Source of the DNA: a virus
DNA length: 22,473 bases
IMG/VR virus record: IMGVR_UViG_3300042924_003151
Coordinates: 1 to 22,473 of that record
Direction: 5' to 3' (one strand)
Shown here piece after piece: positions 1 to 6,657 of this stretch (position 1 is the stretch's first letter; every line of letters starts with the position of its first letter). The position numbers were made by a program, and so were the translations under genes. The notes under the pieces are model-generated. The model ran no database searches, was not told the DNA's origin, and was given only the letters and a program-made list of their open reading frames with translations.

Positions 1-1
1 C

Positions 2-373
2 CTGATCGTGAACCCTGGCATCTACAGCCAGCTCATCCCGACCAGCACGACATCCCTGCCCCTGTCCGAAGGTGCTTACGGTTTCGACGGTGGCGTCTTC
101 TACGCTTCCCAGTTCCCGTCTGAGGCCAAGCTCGCTGGTTTCGCCTGTGCCCCTGAGGCCGTGGCTCTCGCCGCCGCTGCTCCTTCCCTCGACCACGTCC
201 GCGACGGTATGCTCGTCTCGGAAGTCGTCGCCCTCGAAGGCCTCGGCATGAGCATCTACTACAACGTGTGGGCCGACAAGAGCACCCGCAACCTGGTCGC
301 CTCGGCTGAACTCATGTTCGGCGCGAACAAGGCGGTCACGAGCGGCACGATCGCCGCGGTCTACAACCCGTAA
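2..373 (+). CDS. Major capsid protein, C-terminal part (partial)
   Basis: Open from the left edge; the reading frame continues upstream of the first methionine-like codon (GTG at 8), so the true start lies outside the window. About 123 residues are visible. The segment is rich in Gly, Ala and small hydrophobics, lacks membrane segments, and ends with an alternating hydrophobic stretch (NLVASAELMFGANKA) typical of the last beta strands of HK97-fold capsid or coat proteins. It is followed by a strong rho-independent terminator and then by connector and tail genes, which is the usual place for a highly expressed coat protein. Identification rests on position and general character; no diagnostic motif is visible. 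A different head protein is possible. Confidence 0.55.
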   Translation: MIVNPGIYSQLIPTSTTSLPLSEGAYGFDGGVFYASQFPSEAKLAGFACAPEAVALAAAAPSLDHVRDGMLVSEVVALEGLGMSIYYNVWADKSTRNLVASAELMFGANKAVTSGTIAAVYNP

Positions 374-378
374 TCGCC

Positions 379-393
379 GGGGCTTAAAGCCCC
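379..393 (+). other. Small GC-rich inverted repeat
   Basis: GGGGCTT and AAGCCCC face each other across one base, 6 nt after the stop codon of the upstream coat gene and just before the terminator hairpin. It could stabilise the 3' end of the capsid transcript or simply add to the terminator. No T-run follows it directly. Confidence 0.4.
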
Positions 394-399
394 ACGATG

Positions 400-430
400 A
401 AAGGCCTCCAGAAATGGGGGCCTTTTTTTT
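400..430 (+). terminator. Rho-independent terminator after the capsid gene
   Basis: A 10-bp stem (AAAGGCCTCC / GGGGGCCTTT, one T-G wobble) with a 6-nt loop is followed directly by an uninterrupted run of T; positions 423-430 are all T. This is the clearest terminator in the window. It would partly uncouple the abundant capsid message from the downstream connector and tail genes. Its T-run overlaps the first copy of the TTGCCC-N-CCGCAG element described in the findings. Confidence 0.85.
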
Positions 431-448
431 GCCCGAGTCCGCAGATGT

Positions 449-829
449 ATGAGCCTGTACGGTCAAGAGTTTCTGAACGATGCGAAGGAAATCACCTTTG
501 ACCTGGGGATTCCCTGCGCCACGGCCGGCTCGACCGTCACCTTCTCGGCCCTCATCTCTGAACCCGCCTACACGACCGGGCTTGAATCTGGGGGCTTTGT
601 GGAGCGGACCCAGTACACCGTCCGCCTGCCCGCCGCAACGGCCTCCTGGACGAAGCCAGACGGGTCTATTGGGGCTTCGGCGGCGGTCATCTCGGCAGGC
701 GTTCCCATCGCCGCCCTAGGCATCGGCAAGAAACTGACGGTCGGGGGCAAGGTCGTCCGCATCACCAGCCAGACTTACAAGACCCTTTCGGCTTGGATCA
801 CCCTCGTGGTCATCGACGACAACCAATGA
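449..829 (+). CDS. Probable head-tail connector / head completion protein
   Basis: A 126-residue soluble protein with no transmembrane segment. The ATG at 449 is used because it follows the CCGCAG element by 4 nt; no Shine-Dalgarno is present. The sequence alternates beta-prone stretches with Gly/Ser turns (for example KKLTVGGKVVRITSQ near residues 93-107), as in small connector proteins of the gpFII or head-closure type. It sits between the coat gene and the 333-residue connector-region protein, and its TGA overlaps the next ATG (ATGA). That position, after capsid and before tail terminator, is where siphoviruses place head-completion proteins. Function is inferred from order and size, not from a recognised motif. 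Confidence 0.45.
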   Translation: MSLYGQEFLNDAKEITFDLGIPCATAGSTVTFSALISEPAYTTGLESGGFVERTQYTVRLPAATASWTKPDGSIGASAAVISAGVPIAALGIGKKLTVGGKVVRITSQTYKTLSAWITLVVIDDNQ

Positions 830-1827
830 TCGCTGAAGGCAGCATCATTCCCAAGAGCCGGGAGGAGTTCATGGCCGCCATCAATCGTTTCGTAATGGGT
901 ACGAATGACGGACTGATAGATGTCTTCCTGGAGCAGGCCGCCCTGATGTGCCGCGACAGTATGATCTTCACCCCTCCGATTGTTAAGGCCGGAGGCGACG
1001 GCATGAGCGACGAAGCCCGCATGGTGGGCAATGCCGCCATCAAGGGCGACGTGCATTCGGTCGTAGTCGGCCAGCGCTCAGGCTCGGTCAATGGACGCCG
1101 CGGCCGCCTCTTCCGCAAACTCGGTTCGGCTGCCTTCATGAACAACCCGTCCAAGTTCTGGAAACTGGCCGGGGAGAATACGGACGTCTTCGCCGGCAAC
1201 GCCCTTTACGCCCGGATGTTCGACAACGGATTCGGGACTGTCCGCTCCTTCCGCAAACTGAAGAACTACTTTAACCGCATCGGCCAAGAGGAGGCAGGGA
1301 ATACTTTCAACCGCTCCGTGATCGAAACCGTGTCGGGTGTTAGGGATGTCCATCAAGCTGCGCTCAAAAAGTTCGGCGGCCGAATCAAGAAGAACGGCGG
1401 CCCAGGGATTGAGTTCTGGCAGCGCATGGAAGCCAAGGACGGAGTCCTCAAGGAATACATCAAGCAGCGCCAGAAGTCTGTCGGCCGCATCAAGGCAGGC
1501 TGGGTCGATACCCTGGCTAAACTCCCCAAGCCAAAAGGCCTTAGCGGACCCAAGTCCCGAGCCAATGCAGGCCGCTCCCAGATTCCCCTCTGGATCAAGA
1601 GGCATAGCAACTCGGACGGCATCGTTGCCATGTCTAAACGCACAGTGGGCACGCTCATCTTTGACCTTACAATCGGGAATCAAAAGGGAGATACGGATGG
1701 CATTGCAACCGGCGCCGACGTGAAGAACCTTGTCTACGGCAACCGCGTTAAACAGATGCCTGCTATGATGGAAATCATGCTCAGGCATCACACACAAAAC
1801 TTTAACAAAAAACACGGAATCAAATAA
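826..1827 (+). CDS. Connector-region structural protein, possibly HK97 gp10-like
   Basis: Start chosen at ATG 826, which overlaps the preceding stop codon as ATGA. A longer reading from TTG 793 would overlap the upstream gene by 37 nt and is less likely. The 333-residue product is soluble, strongly basic and rich in Lys/Arg in its middle and C-terminal parts (residues ~170-260, and the FNKKHGIK tail). It lies between the head-completion candidate and the tail-terminator candidate, the place of HK97 gp10/neck-like proteins, but it is longer than that family (about 130-180 residues). A minor head protein that touches DNA is an alternative. I recognise no catalytic motif. Confidence 0.4.
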   Translation: MIAEGSIIPKSREEFMAAINRFVMGTNDGLIDVFLEQAALMCRDSMIFTPPIVKAGGDGMSDEARMVGNAAIKGDVHSVVVGQRSGSVNGRRGRLFRKLGSAAFMNNPSKFWKLAGENTDVFAGNALYARMFDNGFGTVRSFRKLKNYFNRIGQEEAGNTFNRSVIETVSGVRDVHQAALKKFGGRIKKNGGPGIEFWQRMEAKDGVLKEYIKQRQKSVGRIKAGWVDTLAKLPKPKGLSGPKSRANAGRSQIPLWIKRHSNSDGIVAMSKRTVGTLIFDLTIGNQKGDTDGIATGADVKNLVYGNRVKQMPAMMEIMLRHHTQNFNKKHGIK

Positions 1828-1829
1828 CC

Positions 1830-2270
1830 ATGCCCGGAACCTTCTCAGCCCGCCACATCGTCGAGGCCGTCCTCGATACCTTCCTCACCGCCGAGACAGG
1901 CCTTGCTGGCGTGGCCGTCTACACTGGCGACAACGCTGAGATCAACGTCCTCCCCAAGTGCGTGGTCCTTTGCGACTCCGCCCGTACGCCGCCCGAACTG
2001 CCCGAGGGCGCTGGCAACTACTACTGCTCGGTCCGCGTCACGATCTTCTCCAACGCCGACGACAACACCCTGACCCAGCACCGCGACCGATGCGCTGCCA
2101 TCGCCGGGTCAATGTCCAACGTCTCTGGAATCAAGGCCGCCTTCGTTACCGATGGCTCTGCCCTATGCTATGACGTCATCCCCGACTCCGAAGATGAAGG
2201 CCGGGACGAGCGCTCCTGGGCGACCGTCCTCAGCTACACCGTCCCGGTGGTCGTGAACCCGACCCCCTAA
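1830..2270 (+). CDS. Probable tail terminator protein
   Basis: A 146-residue acidic soluble protein, 2 nt after the preceding stop codon, start ATG 1830 in a TAACCATG context with no Shine-Dalgarno. The N-terminal helix (HIVEAVLDTFLTAE), a central beta strand of the type YYCSVRVTIFSN, and the helix HRDRCAAIAGSMSN before a final beta hairpin resemble the layout of tail terminator or minor tail proteins (gpU/DUF3168-like). These cap the tail tube and join it to the head. Its place immediately before the tail tube candidate fits. The assignment is by architecture and gene order; sequence-level homology was not checked. Confidence 0.5.
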   Translation: MPGTFSARHIVEAVLDTFLTAETGLAGVAVYTGDNAEINVLPKCVVLCDSARTPPELPEGAGNYYCSVRVTIFSNADDNTLTQHRDRCAAIAGSMSNVSGIKAAFVTDGSALCYDVIPDSEDEGRDERSWATVLSYTVPVVVNPTP

Positions 2271-2300
2271 GGGTTGCCCGTTCCCGCAGTTTCAAAGACT

Positions 2301-2684
2301 ATGGCTGCTATCCTCAACGGCACTTCCTGCATTTACGGCATCGGCACTGGGACCGTGGCGAATCTATTCGTCCAGTCCTTCTCTGTCTCCTCTGGCTTCA
2401 ACAACGAAGACACTGTGCAGAACGAGGCCGGCATCACCGTCACCCATCGGCTCGACGATCGCAAGACGACCCTGAGCATCGACGGCATCGTGAAGACCTC
2501 GACCGTCCCTACCCTTGGCGCGACCCTCACCTTCACGACCAACACCCTTTCGGCCTATCCTGCTGGCACCGCTTCGGCGAGCTTCGTGGGAATCGTGACC
2601 AAGGTCGACGAGAAGTCGCAGAACAAAGGTTTCTGCAGCGTCTCCGTCGAAGCCGTCGATTACGAAGGTATCACCTACGCGTAA
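2301..2684 (+). CDS. Probable major tail tube protein
   Basis: The ATG at 2301 gives a 127-residue product beginning MAAILNGTSC. An upstream TTG at 2274 would add nine residues, but that stretch overlaps the repeated TTGCCC-N4-CCGCAG leader element, so I prefer the ATG. The protein is almost all beta-prone: VANLFVQSFSVSSG, then the segment DRKTTLSIDGIV, then a Thr/Ser-rich strand, and a C-terminal SVSVEAVDYEGI strand. This is the pattern of small tail tube subunits that stack as hexameric rings around the tape measure. It lies between the tail terminator candidate and the chaperone/tape measure pair, as expected for a siphovirus. Confidence 0.55.
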   Translation: MAAILNGTSCIYGIGTGTVANLFVQSFSVSSGFNNEDTVQNEAGITVTHRLDDRKTTLSIDGIVKTSTVPTLGATLTFTTNTLSAYPAGTASASFVGIVTKVDEKSQNKGFCSVSVEAVDYEGITYA

Positions 2685-2711
2685 TTGACACCGCCCCGAG
2701 AGGGGTAGACT
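2685..2711 (+). promoter_or_regulatory. Possible promoter before the tail chaperone gene
   Basis: A perfect TTGACA (2685-2690) is followed after 15 nt by TAGACT (2706-2711, 4 of 6 matches to TATAAT), and the next gene starts at GTG 2718. The spacer contains CCCCGAGAGGGG (2693-2704), a 4-bp hairpin closed by a GNRA-type GAGA loop. The 15-nt spacer is shorter than the usual 17, so the site may be weak, or may work as a small RNA hairpin between tube and chaperone genes instead. Confidence 0.3.
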
Positions 2712-2717
2712 CAAGGC

Positions 2718-3320
2718 GTGGACGGAAGATTCCTACGCGCCTGGACAGACCCGGCGGCCAAGGTGCAAATCCTTGGTCGTTCCGTTTATCCGTTTTGCCT
2801 CAAGTACCGCGTGCGGCTTATGGCCATCGAGTCTCCGCTGCTTACGGGCAAGACGGAGCCGACCGCCCTGGACCTATTAGCCGCGGTCAAGATATGCGCC
2901 GAGGAGCCGCTTGGCGACCTGGAGCCGGCCGAGGTCCGCATGGTCGAGCACCTCAACAAACACCCGGGCAAGTTCGCAACCGAGATTGAGCGCTTCGGGG
3001 AATACTGCATGGTCGGCTGCTGGCCTAGGTTCTGGGACACCCCTGAAAAGAAGAAGGGGACGGCCGACGACATCGGCATCCCTTGGCCGTTAGGCGTGAT
3101 CGCGGCGCTCATCAAGAACGGCATCGACGAGAAGAGGGCTTGGGAAATGCCTGAGTGTCAGGCCATCTGGATGAACGCGGCTTGGTCTGCGGCCAACGGT
3201 TCAGAGTCAAAGATTCTGACGACCGAGGAGGAGGCCTTCATGGAGGAACAGGAGCGACTCGAAAAGGTTGCCCCTCCCGCAGAGGTAAAGACCCCCGAGA
3301 CCAATGGCACAGAAACTTGA
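2718..3320 (+). CDS. Probable tail assembly chaperone
   Basis: A 200-residue acidic soluble protein starting at GTG 2718, 33 nt after the tail tube candidate and overlapping the tape measure start by 17 nt. The gene directly upstream of a tape measure gene normally encodes the tail assembly chaperone, which keeps the tape measure soluble during tube growth. The product has helical segments and a charged, Pro/Glu-rich C-terminal tail (about residues 165-200). Many siphoviruses make two chaperone forms by -1 frameshifting; I see no convincing slippery heptamer near the 3' end and no second chaperone frame. Assignment is by position. Confidence 0.45.
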   Translation: MDGRFLRAWTDPAAKVQILGRSVYPFCLKYRVRLMAIESPLLTGKTEPTALDLLAAVKICAEEPLGDLEPAEVRMVEHLNKHPGKFATEIERFGEYCMVGCWPRFWDTPEKKKGTADDIGIPWPLGVIAALIKNGIDEKRAWEMPECQAIWMNAAWSAANGSESKILTTEEEAFMEEQERLEKVAPPAEVKTPETNGTET

Positions 3321-4524
3321 ATATGAATTGAAGGGGAAGTCCGACGTCGAGCAAGTGACGGGTCGGGCGAAGAAGTCCGTCGACTCCCTGGGCGACTCGT
3401 TCAAGAAGGCCGGCAGCGACATCGGCAAGAAGCTCGCGGGAATGTTCGCGGCGACCGTTCTCTTCGACAAGGCCCTGAGTTTCCTTAGCAATACCTTTAA
3501 GCAACTCGGCGAGGTCGCTGATCAGGTGGACCGAAGCGGCCTATCGGCCGAGCAGTTCCAGGGGTTGGCCTACGCGGCGCAACAGTCCGGCGTGTCCGTC
3601 TCCGTCCTGGCTAAGGCGACCCGTCAGCTGCGCGTGGACATGGCCGAGGCAGCCGCCGGCACGGGGAAGAAGGTCGAGATGTTCAAGGCCCTCGGCGTCA
3701 CGATGGAGCAGCTGAAGGCAGGCGACGCGACTTCGGTCTTCCTAGCTATCTCTGCCGCGCTAGGCGGTGGGGCTGATGACTCGGAACGGCTGCTCATTAC
3801 GACGGCCCTCTTCGGCGACAAGATTGGCAACGACATCCTGCCGATGCTTAACGATTTCCAGAAACTCCAGAAGGACATCGCCGACGCCCCGATCGTGGAC
3901 GCAAAAACGCTCAAGGCCATGGGTGATTACAACGACGGCATGGACCGGCTGAACGCAAGCATGGTCAAACTCGCCGCCAACCTTTTCAACGTTTACAATA
4001 ACTACAGCAAGTGGGCTTCTAAGGTCGCCGAAGATGCGGCCACTGGTCTTTTCAATTTCCTAGATAGGTTTGCCCCGGGGGCTGCTTCATCCGCTGTCAC
4101 TGGCGCAATAACGTCGACCCCGATGGGCGCCGCCCTGGTCGCAATGGGAGCTGATGGCTCGACCACTCCGACTGGCACGACGGCCGCTGCATCTGGAGGC
4201 GCCGACAAATCTAAGGCCTTGCTCGCCGCCATCAAGGCAGGTGGCGCTAGCACCGAAAAGGAAAAGGCCGCGGATACCAAGGGCACGACCTCAAGCACGG
4301 GAGCCATCTCCGGCAACGTGATCGGCGTCGGCGCCAACCCCATCGTGACGGCCCTCCAAGAACAGCAGGGCATCGCCCTCCAGCAACTGACCTGCCTCCA
4401 GATTCTCGCGGCCAAGTATGGCTATACGGCCAGCGTCATGGACGTCACCGCGTCAGGCGCCACGCCTAGCACCCCGGCCAACGCCTCTCCAAACCGCAGC
4501 CCTCTCGTCACCAAATCTAAATAA
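3304..4524 (+). CDS. Tape measure protein (short)
   Basis: A 406-residue protein beginning MAQKLEYELKGKSDVEQ with a helical N-terminal region, a hydrophobic stretch near residues 43-66 (LAGMFAATVLFDKALSFLSN), and an Ala/Gly/Ser/Thr-rich region with two hydrophobic patches around 255-280. The segment around DRSGLSAEQFQGLAYAAQQ is of the kind often seen in tape measure proteins. These proteins line the tail tube, fix its length and leave during DNA ejection. At the usual ~1.5 angstrom per residue this length predicts a tail near 60 nm, short for a siphovirus. The gene overlaps the chaperone candidate and is followed after 2 nt by tail-tip genes. Role well supported by composition and order. Confidence 0.72.
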   Translation: MAQKLEYELKGKSDVEQVTGRAKKSVDSLGDSFKKAGSDIGKKLAGMFAATVLFDKALSFLSNTFKQLGEVADQVDRSGLSAEQFQGLAYAAQQSGVSVSVLAKATRQLRVDMAEAAAGTGKKVEMFKALGVTMEQLKAGDATSVFLAISAALGGGADDSERLLITTALFGDKIGNDILPMLNDFQKLQKDIADAPIVDAKTLKAMGDYNDGMDRLNASMVKLAANLFNVYNNYSKWASKVAEDAATGLFNFLDRFAPGAASSAVTGAITSTPMGAALVAMGADGSTTPTGTTAAASGGADKSKALLAAIKAGGASTEKEKAADTKGTTSSTGAISGNVIGVGANPIVTALQEQQGIALQQLTCLQILAAKYGYTASVMDVTASGATPSTPANASPNRSPLVTKSK

Positions 4525-4526
4525 CC

Positions 4527-5372
4527 ATGGCCCTAATCAAAGCAGGCAATGACCTGACCGCCAAGTTCGTCCAGCCAGGAGGCGCATTTACCAATGACGG
4601 CTACGGCATGATGACCGCCCGGGCGACCTACCTCGTGGACAAGACGGTCGGCGGGACGGCCGTCACCACTGGGCAGGTGCATCCTGTCTACTCTGACTTC
4701 TTCTGTCACAAGTTTACGCTTACCCGCGGGGCTTTGGACGTGGATACTATCGACGCCGAGTACGTCGGTATCCTTCTAGCCGTAGGGGAAAACACCGCCC
4801 CTAACGTGACCGCCTCACATGGCCTGACCTCGGAGCACATCACGACCCACCCGAACTTCTTCGGACCGACGGCCCCTTTCACGACGGCCATCGCCGGCAA
4901 TGGGACGACCTTCTCGACCTCCACTATCAACCTTGAGGAACGAGTCGGCGGCATCTTCGGCGCTACGTTCAAAGGCACGGCCACAAACGCCGGCGGGTTC
5001 CTAGGCTTCAAGGATTCAAGCACGGCGGCAAAGCAGTACTACTACGGGAAGACCCACTACCTCTCCCCGATCACGTCCTTCTCTGGGGTCATCTATACTA
5101 AGAACCTAGCCAATGTGGCCATCATCAGGGACGCAGTGGGCAAGACATCCTCGGCCAATACGTTCGGCGGAATCAAGCTACTGCCCGACCACCTCGGCAC
5201 GACATGGACTGCCAGCGTGAAGGGAACGACCCGCAATACCATCCTGCTATCGCAGGCCTCCTTCGAGGATTACTGCGTGCCCGTCGGCGCGGCTCCTAAG
5301 ATCGTTAAGATTAACTACGAGATTCGGTTCAACCGCGAAGGCTACCCGGCCGAAGTCTACGCCGCTTCATGA
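4527..5372 (+). CDS. Tail-tip / minor tail protein, family unknown
   Basis: A 281-residue soluble protein, 2 nt after the tape measure gene, starting at ATG 4527 in the same TAACCATG context as the gene at 1830. It is rich in Gly, Thr and aromatic residues and largely beta-prone, with no signal peptide, membrane segment or catalytic motif that I can see. Directly after a tape measure, siphoviruses encode distal tail and tail-associated proteins, so a distal-tail or hub role is the reasonable guess. Its TGA overlaps the next ATG (ATGA), implying translational coupling with the 300-residue protein. I do not recognise the family. Confidence 0.4.
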   Translation: MALIKAGNDLTAKFVQPGGAFTNDGYGMMTARATYLVDKTVGGTAVTTGQVHPVYSDFFCHKFTLTRGALDVDTIDAEYVGILLAVGENTAPNVTASHGLTSEHITTHPNFFGPTAPFTTAIAGNGTTFSTSTINLEERVGGIFGATFKGTATNAGGFLGFKDSSTAAKQYYYGKTHYLSPITSFSGVIYTKNLANVAIIRDAVGKTSSANTFGGIKLLPDHLGTTWTASVKGTTRNTILLSQASFEDYCVPVGAAPKIVKINYEIRFNREGYPAEVYAAS

Positions 5373-6271
5373 GCATCCAACCCGGCAACGGCTACGGCTT
5401 CAGCTCCAGCGGCTACGGCGTCAGCCTGGACATCTCCGAGCCGTTCAAGGAAACGGCCGCCCAGACGTACCAGCAGTTCCAGTGTATTGTGGTCAAGGAG
5501 GGCGACGACTATTTCGTCAAGACATACAAGGGCGTTGTCGATTTCAGTAAGTCTGGCTTCCCCTTCTCCCCTGGCGGCGGGTTCCCCTCTTCAGCCGGCG
5601 GGCCTACGTTTTTCTCATGGACTGAAAAGCAGGCCCGCATCACGGATTGGTCCGTCTACCGGAACGGTACGCGCACAGCAGGAACTGCTACGGACGGCCC
5701 TCGCTTTGAATGGTTCGCCGGGGACGGAAAAGTAGAAATCATAAATGGGGATTACGAGGGAGGTTCCAACTCATGGCTGGTGACCATCTCAATGATTGAC
5801 TGGTTAGACAACGCAGGCACACACGCTGCCGATCGTCTGATTGATGCCGAGATGCCTTTCATCTCCGTATATCCTACGGACGACACGGTGATGACTGATC
5901 GCATTCAGGCGCCGCCCTATAGTAGCACCTCTTACCGAAGGCTGTACATCAACGGAGCCACCGTCGACGATGGCTCGTCCGTGCCGCAGCGCATCGGATA
6001 CACCTACAAGAAGATTGCTCAAATCGATTGGGACTCGGGCACCAACTCTTGGCTGGTTACTCAGTATGAATACGGACCGATTGACCTCCGTATCAACTGG
6101 ACTGAAAACCTTGGTCTAAGTTATTCAAACGCCCCTGACCCTTCAGAGTTTGACGCTGCCGCCGCGGACGACTTTGACAACGTGTCGAACTACGCTTGGT
6201 TCGAGTCCATGTGGATTATCCCAGGGTATACGCTGAACCCGTCCGCTTGGTGGTATAACCTGGTCAACTAG
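5369..6271 (+). CDS. Tail-tip / baseplate-like protein, family unknown
   Basis: A 300-residue protein coupled by ATGA overlap to the upstream gene. It is Gly/Ser/Tyr-rich at the N-terminus (GYGFSSSGYGVS) and unusually rich in Trp and Tyr at the C-terminus (WFESMW ... SAWWYNLVN). The hexapeptide NSWLVT occurs twice, at residues 134-139 and 226-231, each after a Gly-containing turn, which hints at an internal duplication of a beta unit. No catalytic motif is visible. Position between the tape measure and the fibre genes suggests a part of the tail tip or baseplate. Parts of the gene are less GC-rich than the neighbours. Confidence 0.4.
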   Translation: MSIQPGNGYGFSSSGYGVSLDISEPFKETAAQTYQQFQCIVVKEGDDYFVKTYKGVVDFSKSGFPFSPGGGFPSSAGGPTFFSWTEKQARITDWSVYRNGTRTAGTATDGPRFEWFAGDGKVEIINGDYEGGSNSWLVTISMIDWLDNAGTHAADRLIDAEMPFISVYPTDDTVMTDRIQAPPYSSTSYRRLYINGATVDDGSSVPQRIGYTYKKIAQIDWDSGTNSWLVTQYEYGPIDLRINWTENLGLSYSNAPDPSEFDAAAADDFDNVSNYAWFESMWIIPGYTLNPSAWWYNLVN

Positions 6272-6338
6272 TGGCCTGAGCTGGCCAGCACAGCAAAGGT
6301 CTTTGACGGGATGCCCGCCCCCGCAGATTTAGAACGCC

Positions 6339-6656
6339 ATGGCCAACACCACCATCTTCTCTAGGGGCGACAGTTTCTCCTGCACCTGGACATGGGTCCC
6401 TGGCGCTGGCGAGCCGGCGAACCTGCTAGGCACGACCATCACCTCGACCCTCCGCGATCACTGCGGCCACGAGTACGATATGACCGTGGCCCTCGCCGTT
6501 GACGGCCTGTCCTTCTCCACGACCTACGTCGGCGACACCTCTAACTGGTCCATCGGCCTAGGCAGCTGGGACATCCGCTTCCAATTCGCCGGCTCCCCCG
6601 TGACACATTCCAATATCTTCCGCGTCAAGGTGGAGGAGACCATCACTCAAGCATAA
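6339..6656 (+). CDS. Small beta-rich tail/baseplate protein
   Basis: A 105-residue protein (MANTTIFSRGDSFSC...) preceded by a 67-nt gap that carries the repeated ATGCCC-N4-CCGCAG element, 12 nt before the ATG; no Shine-Dalgarno is present. The pattern RGDSFSCTWTW..., a central strand, and a final FRVKVEETI strand resembles the small immunoglobulin-like or BppU N-terminal-like domains found just upstream of fibre genes. A role as an adaptor linking the fibre to the tail tip is plausible. The resemblance is structural impression only. It ends 1 nt before the fibre start codon. Confidence 0.35.
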   Translation: MANTTIFSRGDSFSCTWTWVPGAGEPANLLGTTITSTLRDHCGHEYDMTVALAVDGLSFSTTYVGDTSNWSIGLGSWDIRFQFAGSPVTHSNIFRVKVEETITQA

Positions 6657-6657
6657 C

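Noticed and set aside
1078-1815. A 245-codon minus-strand ORF opposite the connector-region gene
   Set aside because: It is a shadow of the plus-strand gene, with no motif and no start context, and all neighbouring genes run on the plus strand.
3241-3320. Programmed -1 frameshift in the chaperone gene
   Set aside because: The A-rich runs (GAAAAGG near 3261) are not in the frame of a standard X XXY YYZ heptamer, and there is no second chaperone ORF for the shifted product.
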